Shown: positions 24,656-30,904 of the stretch, in pieces
Numbering within the stretch: the stretch's first letter is position 1
Layout of the letters: each line of letters opens with the position of its first letter
Assembly (NCBI GenBank): GCA_937951695.1
Contig: CALFBL010000109.1
Location: forward strand, 1-30,904
Length of the DNA: 30,904 bases
DNA from: an uncultured Granulosicoccaceae bacterium
Lineage (GTDB): Bacteria > Pseudomonadota > Gammaproteobacteria > Granulosicoccales > Granulosicoccaceae
Direction of reading: 5' to 3'
The notes under the pieces: generated by a model
Told to the model about the DNA's origin: nothing
What the model saw: only the letters and a program-made list of their open reading frames with translations
Databases searched by the model: none
Made by a program: the position numbers and the translations under genes

Positions 24656-26026
24656 ATGACGCTGGACATCTTCGGACAAACGACGACAGTTTCTTCCAGC
24701 TCCGCGCTGGATTCCTGGAACAAAACACAGTTAGCGTTCCTGGCGCACGGGGCCTCAACTCCTGAACACATCGCGAAGGCATTAGCTGCCGAGCCGGATT
24801 TCGCTCTTGGTCACGCGGTAAAGGGCCTGTTCTACGTCTTACTCGGGCGACGCGAACTAATGCAAACCGCTCGCGAAGCTCTTGAGTCTGCCAGAACATC
24901 CTCAGCACAAATATCGGTGTCAGCCCGCGAACAGCATTTTATTGAAGCCTTACAAGAATGGTTAGACGGGCACGCGCGTCGAGCAATAGAACATTTTGGC
25001 GCTGTTATCAGCCACTCACCTGACGACATATTGGCGGTTAAACTTGATCACGCCACCCGGTTTGTTTTGGGTGACAGCAAAGGTATGCGTTCTGTCATTG
25101 AGCAAGTACTACCAGCTTACGGACCGGATCATCCAGGCCGCGGCTACCTGTTTGGCTGTCATGCGTTTGCACTTGAAGAAACCGGTGAATACTCTCGCGC
25201 AAAGGCGGTGGGGATAGAAAGCATGTTGGTCTCCCCGGACGATGCCTGGGGTCTACACGCCGTTACACACGTCCATGACATGACGGCCGATACCAAAGCC
25301 GGTATCGACTGGCTGACAGATCACGAAAGCGGCTGGGCTCATTGCAATAACTTTCGGTATCACGTTTGGTGGCACAAAGCACTCATGCATTTGGATCTTC
25401 ATCAGTACGATGAATCGCTCGATCTATACGATCGAGAAATACGACGAGACAAGACAGACGACTACCGTGATATTTCAAATGCCACCTCGTTGTTATCAAG
25501 ATTAGAACTCGATGGCATCAACGTGGGTAACCGCTGGGAAGAGCTGGCTGACTTGTCGGCTAATCGCACCGAAGACGGTTGCTTGATATTTGCTGATCTG
25601 CATTACCTGCTGGCACTGGTCGGCGACAAGCGTGACGACAACATAAAGGCACTGATGGGACGACTTCATCGTGACGCGAAAGAATCCAATACTGATATGA
25701 AAAAAGCGATGGCCGCCCCCGGGCTGAATGCTGCCAAAGGATTGGAAGCGTTTGGTGAAACGGACTACCACACCGCCTTTATCAACCTCGCTCGCGCCCG
25801 CCGCACGATGCAAGATGCCGGTGGCAGCCATGCCCAACGAGATGTGTTTGAACGATTAACCATCGACAGCGGGATTCGTGCAGGTTTTCTCGACGAAGCT
25901 GAAGATATTCTCAGTGCGCGCACACTGCGTCGTGGTGGCCACGAAGACGGCTACACCTCTGCACGCCTTAAGCTGATTTCCCTAGGTCGTAAGTCCGCTG
26001 ATGTGCAGAGCCAGGTCCTCGCCTGA
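24656..26026 (+). CDS. Tetratricopeptide-repeat protein of the TTC38 type
   Basis: The product is 456 residues from ATG 24656. A GTG at 24641 would give 461, and neither start has a clear ribosome binding site. It is a soluble, mostly helical protein with TPR-like pairs. Examples are HIAKALAAEPDFALGHAVKG (about 40-60), ISHSPDDILAVKLDHATRFV, GYLFGCHAFALEETGEYSRA, DDAWGLHAVTHVHDMTAD and WWHKALMHLDLHQYDESLDL. The 'W-x-x-H-A-x-x-H-V' and 'H-x-W-W-H-x-A-L' motifs are typical of TTC38-family proteins, whose function is unknown. There is no signal peptide. It precedes the opg genes by only 28 bases on the same strand and may be co-transcribed. Confidence 0.82.
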   Translation: MTLDIFGQTTTVSSSSALDSWNKTQLAFLAHGASTPEHIAKALAAEPDFALGHAVKGLFYVLLGRRELMQTAREALESARTSSAQISVSAREQHFIEALQEWLDGHARRAIEHFGAVISHSPDDILAVKLDHATRFVLGDSKGMRSVIEQVLPAYGPDHPGRGYLFGCHAFALEETGEYSRAKAVGIESMLVSPDDAWGLHAVTHVHDMTADTKAGIDWLTDHESGWAHCNNFRYHVWWHKALMHLDLHQYDESLDLYDREIRRDKTDDYRDISNATSLLSRLELDGINVGNRWEELADLSANRTEDGCLIFADLHYLLALVGDKRDDNIKALMGRLHRDAKESNTDMKKAMAAPGLNAAKGLEAFGETDYHTAFINLARARRTMQDAGGSHAQRDVFERLTIDSGIRAGFLDEAEDILSARTLRRGGHEDGYTSARLKLISLGRKSADVQSQVLA

Positions 26027-26054
26027 ACCTGACAGAACCGCCTTACTCTAAATA

Positions 26055-27266
26055 ATGTCAGCACACCCTACTGAGCCAACGGCGACCATAACAACAAAAC
26101 GTGTTCGTGATCCACGCCTCGATTTTTATCGAGGGATCGCGATGTTGATTATCTTTACCAGCCACGCGCCACACAATTATTGGGGCAAATGGATTCCTGG
26201 TCGTTTTGGATTTTCCGACGCCACTGAAATGTTTGTTTTCTGCTCGGGTATGGCGTCTGCGATTGCCTTTGGCACCTGCTACGACCGACACGGCTGGTGG
26301 TTGGGAACCGCGCGTGTTCTGCAACGTTGCTGGCAAGTCTACTGGGCGCATATCGGGTTGTTTTTTTCGCTGCTACTCATGGTCATTACACTGGATCGAA
26401 TAGGTTTCGAAAAGAGCTACGTAGACAGTCTGGCTCTCGGGTTCTTTCTGAATAACGCAACAGAGGCCGTATTCGGCCTGATGACCCTGACCTACGTACC
26501 CAATTACTTTGACATCCTTCCCATGTATATCGTCGTATTGTTGATGATGCCTATTATCATTGCGCTGTCCCGAATTAGTCTTCGGTATGTGGCAGCGTTT
26601 ATCGTCGTGATGTGGTTTCTCGCCCAAACTCGTTTGTTAGAGACGTTAGGATTGGGCAGCTTGAATCTAGAGTTGCCTGCCTCGTTTAGAACGGACCGAC
26701 CCTGGTTTTTTAATCCTTTTGGATGGCAACTAATTTTCTTTACTGGCTTTGCATTCATGCGCGGCTGGATACCACGTCCACCGGTCAATACGCTGTTGAT
26801 CATCATCGCTACAGCTATCACCGTAGGTTTCATGACCCTCTCACACGTCGCGTTTCGTGAGTGGGGCTTTGACTGGGCACTGCGCTGGCGAATTGAAAAC
26901 ATTATGCTGATCGATAAGACGAACCTGGGTGTGCTGCGATATGTGCATTTTCTGGTACTCGCCTACTTGGCCTATGCCGTTGCCGGTGAAGGCGGTCGAT
27001 GGTTGCTGACTGAGGGTCGTAACTTGCCCAGTAAGATTTGGAAATTTCTGGTTACTGTCCTCACCAAAGTGGGTCAACAGTCACTGGCAGTGTTCATGGT
27101 CTCCATGGTTTTGTCGATCTTTGTCGGTTTTATCCTTGATCAAACTGGAAATAGCGCCGGGCCTGTCGCTTTATGTAATTTGCTGGGCTGGGCGTTTTTG
27201 GTAGCTGTTGCGTATGGTGTGTCGTGGTTTAAAAGTCAACCGTGGAAAAGGAGTGCTACCGGATGA
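26055..27266 (+). CDS. opgC: OpgC-like membrane acyltransferase (periplasmic glucan modification)
   Basis: The 403-residue integral membrane protein belongs to the OpgC group of acyltransferase-3-like proteins. It shows RDPRLDFYRGIAMLIIFTSH (18-37), where the R-x-D-x-x-R-G start and the following His resemble the acyltransferase-3 active site. FSDATEMFVFCSGMASAIAF and about ten hydrophobic segments follow. In E. coli OpgC (MdoC) adds succinyl groups to periplasmic glucans. Its stop overlaps the start of opgG by 4 bases, which supports the assignment. The donor group here is unknown. Confidence 0.88.
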   Translation: MSAHPTEPTATITTKRVRDPRLDFYRGIAMLIIFTSHAPHNYWGKWIPGRFGFSDATEMFVFCSGMASAIAFGTCYDRHGWWLGTARVLQRCWQVYWAHIGLFFSLLLMVITLDRIGFEKSYVDSLALGFFLNNATEAVFGLMTLTYVPNYFDILPMYIVVLLMMPIIIALSRISLRYVAAFIVVMWFLAQTRLLETLGLGSLNLELPASFRTDRPWFFNPFGWQLIFFTGFAFMRGWIPRPPVNTLLIIIATAITVGFMTLSHVAFREWGFDWALRWRIENIMLIDKTNLGVLRYVHFLVLAYLAYAVAGEGGRWLLTEGRNLPSKIWKFLVTVLTKVGQQSLAVFMVSMVLSIFVGFILDQTGNSAGPVALCNLLGWAFLVAVAYGVSWFKSQPWKRSATG

Positions 27267-28795
27267 TTCGGCCTCAAAATGTACTGACTTCACTCGTGGT
27301 TATCACAGCGGTGAGTTTTTGTCAGCCTGTATTTTCCAAACTGGAATTGATTGTTGCTGAGGAAGTTTTTAGCGTCGACAACATTCACGAACGAGCGCGG
27401 GAGCTGTCCACACAAGAATACATTGCCAGGCCATCGATTCCTAAAGCGTGGCAAGATCTGAGCTATGACGAGTTCAGCCATATCTGGTTTGATCCACGCA
27501 ATGGAATATGGATCGATGAAAAGCGTCCGTTAAAAATGGATCTGTTTACTGCAGGGCTTTACGCCACACGACCTGCCGAGATCAACATTGTTGAAGACGA
27601 TATAGCCAAAACGCTCGGCTATGACATTTCCTTGTTCGAAACCACCGACGCGTTTCCGGACTTGCCAATCGACGAAACGATGGGGTATTCCGGTTTTCGT
27701 CTGCGTGTCGATCTGGACGAGAATAACCTCTTCCAGGAGTTTTTCGTTTTTCAGGGGGCCTCCTATTTTCGCGGTATTGGTAACGGACAGAATTATGGTT
27801 TATCGGCCCGCGGGCTTGCGCTTCGCACCGCCGACCCAGCCGGCGAAGAATTTCCAGATTTCACACATTTCTGGATCGAGGCCGCCGCTCCCGGCGACAC
27901 CACGTTCACCGTGCACGCGCTGCTCGACAGCCCTTCCACGACGGGCGCCTACACCTTCAACATTCAACCCGGTAAGCGGGGTGAACCCACAACCGTCGAA
28001 GTCGATGGCACCTTGTACCCACGAGTGGATTTGACGCACTTCGGGCTGGGCTCGCTGACATCGATGTTCTTGTATGACGAAACCAACCGGCTTCGCTTTA
28101 ATGATTTTCGCCCAGCGGTTCACGACAGCGAAGGATTGATGATCTGGAATGGCAATGGAGAGATGTTGTGGCGACAACTGGCCAATCCCACCAAATTACG
28201 AATCAGCTCTTTTATGGATGAAAACCCAAGGGGTTTCGGTCTTATGCAGAGAACTCGCCGCGCCGAAGATTATGCTGACCTGGAAGCGCATTACGAGAAT
28301 CGCCCCTCACTGTGGATCATTCCAGGAGAGGACTGGGGTAAGGGCCACGTTGAGCTGGTGGAAATACCTGTGGATAAAGAAATCTACGACAACATTGTGG
28401 CCTACTGGCGACCGAACGAGCCAATCAAAACTGGTGAGTCGTACGCCTTCAGCTACCGTATGGGTTGGGGTGATCAACCGGAGAATCTTCCACTACTCTC
28501 GCGCGTGACCAACACACGTATTGGCAAAGATTTTAATCAGGTTCGCACTGTGGTCACCGTTGATTTTACCGATCATCCCGCATTACCTGAAGATCTGGAC
28601 GACGTAAAACTCACCCTGCGCAGTAGTACCGGAGAATTGTCCAAAGGTATCCTGCAACGTAACCCGGGTACCGGTGGTGTCCGTCTTGCCTTTTCATTTC
28701 TCCCCGGCGAGGCAGAATTAATTGAGATGCGCGCGCAGATGCACGTAGACGCGACCCCGATCAGTGAAGTATGGCTGTATCAATGGACACGTTAA
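27263..28795 (+). CDS. opgG: Periplasmic glucan biosynthesis protein OpgG/OpgD (MdoG family)
   Basis: The true start is ATG 27263 (510 residues, MIRPQNVLTS), which overlaps the opgC stop and follows an AGGAG about 10 bases upstream. A GTG at 27242 is not needed. A Sec signal peptide covers about 1-25 (FCQPVFS-K). The mature protein has the MdoG order: LSYDEFSHIWFDPRNGIW, YSGFRLRVDL, FQGASYFRGIGNGQNYGLSARGLAL split over 160-185, and LTSMFLYDETNRLRFNDFRP. DFRPAVHDSEGLMIWNGNGE and ENRPSLWIIPGEDWGKGHVELVEIP complete it. OpgG/OpgD-type proteins trim and shape beta-1,2-glucan in the periplasm (GH186 family). The length matches E. coli OpgG (about 511). Confidence 0.94.
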   Translation: MIRPQNVLTSLVVITAVSFCQPVFSKLELIVAEEVFSVDNIHERARELSTQEYIARPSIPKAWQDLSYDEFSHIWFDPRNGIWIDEKRPLKMDLFTAGLYATRPAEINIVEDDIAKTLGYDISLFETTDAFPDLPIDETMGYSGFRLRVDLDENNLFQEFFVFQGASYFRGIGNGQNYGLSARGLALRTADPAGEEFPDFTHFWIEAAAPGDTTFTVHALLDSPSTTGAYTFNIQPGKRGEPTTVEVDGTLYPRVDLTHFGLGSLTSMFLYDETNRLRFNDFRPAVHDSEGLMIWNGNGEMLWRQLANPTKLRISSFMDENPRGFGLMQRTRRAEDYADLEAHYENRPSLWIIPGEDWGKGHVELVEIPVDKEIYDNIVAYWRPNEPIKTGESYAFSYRMGWGDQPENLPLLSRVTNTRIGKDFNQVRTVVTVDFTDHPALPEDLDDVKLTLRSSTGELSKGILQRNPGTGGVRLAFSFLPGEAELIEMRAQMHVDATPISEVWLYQWTR

Positions 28796-30819
28796 AGCCA
28801 CGCCCGATCAGGGGTTCTAAGCAGAATTCTACTCCGGGATCGACCAAAAGCTCGGCCAGTGGAGCGTCTGATGTCAAGCCAAAGCACGATGCGTGGATGC
28901 CAGAAGCGGCGCCCATCTCCGTACCGGTGCAGGCGCTCGACCGGCATTTTCGCGACCCACTTGCACCCGATACGCAATCATCGCCGGCAACACAGCTCTG
29001 GCGTGCCTTAACGTTCTTGCCTGCGGTGGTCTCGACCATCGTCCTGATGTCGTTGTTCACAAGCTGGTTTTCAGCCGATGGTTTTTCTCCGTTTGAAAGC
29101 ATTGTCATCGCTCTGACAGGCTTCACTTTTTTCTGGATATCTCTGTCGGTCAGTACTGCTCTGGTGGGGGTGGTTACACTGGTCTTCCGAATCACCAAAC
29201 CCTCATCGCCTGCCGTGCCGGTTGACGGGTTGAACGTTGCCATACTGATGCCGATATACAACGAAGTGGCAGCTGACGTGTTCGGTAACCTTGCCGCGAT
29301 GTTGTCTGCTCTGGAGAAGCAACCAACCGCTCATCGCTTTGATTTGTTTATCCTGTCTGATACTCGCGACGACACCATCGCCCGTCAGGAACGTCAGGCC
29401 TTTCGAGCATTACGCAAGCAATTCCCGGAAGCGTCAGGAATTTTCTACCGACGTCGTGAATCCAACACTGATCGCAAGGTCGGGAACCTGGGCAACTGGG
29501 TATCCAATTGGAGTCGCGATTATCCGGCTATGCTGGTGTTGGACGCCGACAGTTTGATGAGCGGTGAAGCGCTCGTCCAGTTATCGGACGCGATAGCGGC
29601 GGATCCCACAGCCGGTCTGATTCAGAGCTTTCCCGGTCTGTTTGGCGCGCACACTCTGTTCGGGCGTGTGCAACAGTTTTCCAACCGTGTGTACAGCGCT
29701 GCTTTATCGGCGGGGCTCACGCGCTGGAGCGACCGTGAGGGCAATTACTGGGGCCATAACGCGATTATTCGAACCGCCGCGTTTGTACACTGTGCAGGTT
29801 TGCCTAAAATCAAATCCTGGTCGGGCAAAGAGAAACTCATTCTAAGCCATGACTTCGTAGAGGCCGGGCTGTTGCGTCGCGCCGGTTGGTCAGTGCGCTT
29901 TGCACCGAGTATTACCGGCTCCTATGAAGAGGTTCCCGCCACCTTGATCGATTACGTGATTCGGGATCGGCGTTGGTGCCAGGGAAACCTGCAGCATCTG
30001 TATCTGATCGGCACCCAGGGCTTTCACAGCAGCACCCGTTTTCACTTGATCAGCGGCGCCATGAGCTATCTCGCGTCTCCTGCATGGTTTACGTTGATGC
30101 TCGTTTGGGCAGTGGCTGGCGAAGGTGATCAAACCAGTGCCATCAACTACTTTTCAGGCTACGACCCACAAGTTAGCTGGCCAACCATGACCAGCACTGA
30201 TTCCACTTTGATTCTGGTCTTCATTTATGGCATGTTGCTGATGCCTAAACTCATTGGCATCGCATCCTCTGGCTACGCCGGCATACACATCAAGGATATG
30301 GGTGGCCTGCCTCAGTGTATCTGTTCAACGATATTGGAGATTCTTCTATCGTTTCTCTACGCGCCCATCATGATGGTGCAGCAAACTCTGGCCGTCACGC
30401 GTACCATGCTCGGCTTCCGCGCCACGTGGGAACCCCAACAAAGGCGGGGCGGGTCCTACTCGATCGTGGCACTGATTAAATTCCATCTTGTCGAGACCCT
30501 CCTCGGGTTTCTGATGCTGTTCGGAATGCTGTTCGGCATTGTGTCCCTGTGGCTATTGCCAATCGCAGCCAGTCTCGCTGCCGCCATTGCCTTATCTGCA
30601 CTCAGTGGCCTTAACCTGAGTGCGCATCCGTGGACGAATAAACAACTGGCTACTCCAGAGCATCTGAACACCCCGAAGATTATCCGACACGCCATGGCAA
30701 TGCGCTCTTATTACAGCAACTTACAGCCGGGCATTACTCCTGCATCGCCCCCGTGTCCTATAGAGGTCGAGCCACACACGGGCCCGGCCACCTCCACTCC
30801 AACGTTCCGGCATCGCTAA
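28771..30819 (+). CDS. opgH: Glucans biosynthesis glucosyltransferase OpgH (MdoH)
   Basis: The 682-residue inner-membrane processive GT2 transferase makes the glucan backbone from UDP-glucose. Motifs are LMPIYNE (159-165), LDADSLM (Asp258, Asp260), SHDFVEAG with the catalytic-base Asp361, and RDRRWCQGNLQHL (398-410, the QxxRW-like acceptor site). Two membrane helices precede the catalytic domain (about 76-98 and 111-140), and several follow it. It is much shorter than E. coli OpgH (about 847): the cytoplasmic N-terminus is only about 75 residues, and the C-terminus is also reduced. The ATG lies inside the end of opgG (25-base overlap); ATG 28783 is an alternative. About 85 bases of non-coding sequence follow. 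Confidence 0.94.
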   Translation: MAVSMDTLKPRPIRGSKQNSTPGSTKSSASGASDVKPKHDAWMPEAAPISVPVQALDRHFRDPLAPDTQSSPATQLWRALTFLPAVVSTIVLMSLFTSWFSADGFSPFESIVIALTGFTFFWISLSVSTALVGVVTLVFRITKPSSPAVPVDGLNVAILMPIYNEVAADVFGNLAAMLSALEKQPTAHRFDLFILSDTRDDTIARQERQAFRALRKQFPEASGIFYRRRESNTDRKVGNLGNWVSNWSRDYPAMLVLDADSLMSGEALVQLSDAIAADPTAGLIQSFPGLFGAHTLFGRVQQFSNRVYSAALSAGLTRWSDREGNYWGHNAIIRTAAFVHCAGLPKIKSWSGKEKLILSHDFVEAGLLRRAGWSVRFAPSITGSYEEVPATLIDYVIRDRRWCQGNLQHLYLIGTQGFHSSTRFHLISGAMSYLASPAWFTLMLVWAVAGEGDQTSAINYFSGYDPQVSWPTMTSTDSTLILVFIYGMLLMPKLIGIASSGYAGIHIKDMGGLPQCICSTILEILLSFLYAPIMMVQQTLAVTRTMLGFRATWEPQQRRGGSYSIVALIKFHLVETLLGFLMLFGMLFGIVSLWLLPIAASLAAAIALSALSGLNLSAHPWTNKQLATPEHLNTPKIIRHAMAMRSYYSNLQPGITPASPPCPIEVEPHTGPATSTPTFRHR

Positions 30820-30904
30820 CCCTTACAGCCAGCTGAGCGCTGTGCCCGACAAGCTCTCTCACCATCCATTGGTGCACCCATGAGCTCCGTGAACATTAAC
30901 CGGT

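Noticed and set aside
30880..30904. Start of a further gene (ATG followed by 7 codons to the window edge)
   Set aside because: It is too short to assess and has no ribosome binding site.
1..30904. CRISPR arrays, tRNA or rRNA genes, intact insertion sequences, riboswitches
   Set aside because: No regularly spaced repeats, tRNA- or rRNA-like sequences, complete transposases or known riboswitch cores were seen.

Overview
The window looks like a stretch of chromosome from a heterotrophic, probably marine or aquatic, proteobacterium. A gammaproteobacterium is my best guess. The reasons are an OpgCGH periplasmic-glucan locus, a cbb3 oxidase cluster, a DeoC ending in the E. coli-type SNAGY/SASSY tail, a lipoprotein xylanase and CUT1-type sugar transport. 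No rRNA, tRNA, CRISPR array or intact mobile element is visible. Taxonomy is inference from gene types only.

Region 1 (1-7646) is an amino-sugar locus built around a divergent promoter region at about 2319-2506. Leftward run a BadF/BcrA-type N-acetylglucosamine (or glucosamine) kinase, NagA deacetylase, and a rhomboid protease cut by the window edge. Rightward run a secreted sugar-binding protein, two CUT1 permeases, a Gfo/Idh/MocA dehydrogenase and an MsmK/UgpC-type ATPase, mostly with overlapping or closely spaced genes. Together they suggest import of a GlcNAc-containing sugar, phosphorylation and deacetylation. No glucosamine-6-phosphate deaminase lies in the window. A strong hairpin separates the binding-protein gene from the first permease, whose start I move to a TTG behind a clear ribosome binding site.

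Region 2 (7647-8142) is about 500 bases with no convincing gene but a perfect 12-bp inverted repeat. Region 3 (8143-15203, minus strand) is a cbb3 oxidase cluster in the order ccoN-ccoO-ccoQ-ccoP-small membrane protein-DUF2189 protein-ccoI-ccoS. ccoQ (55 aa) and ccoS (50 aa) were found by reading the sequence between the larger genes. The usual ccoG and ccoH genes are absent, and two unrelated membrane proteins occupy their place.

Region 4 (15204-19590) is mixed. It holds the ccoN promoter region, a decayed transposase C-terminus, a histidine phosphatase, a PhyH-type dioxygenase, a full-length but broken deoC (two stop codons and two frameshifts), and an intact, divergently oriented ribokinase-family kinase. 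Region 5 (19591-22734, minus strand) encodes a lipoprotein GH10 xylanase and a secreted CE1-like esterase.

Region 6 (22735-30819, plus strand) holds an acetolactate-synthase-like ThDP enzyme with an altered cofactor motif and a TTC38-like repeat protein. These are followed by opgC-opgG-opgH as an overlapping gene set for osmoregulated periplasmic glucans. The best candidates for something undescribed are the cbb3 cluster accessory genes, the dehydrogenase inside the GlcNAc-type transporter operon, and the freshly decayed deoC beside an intact kinase.
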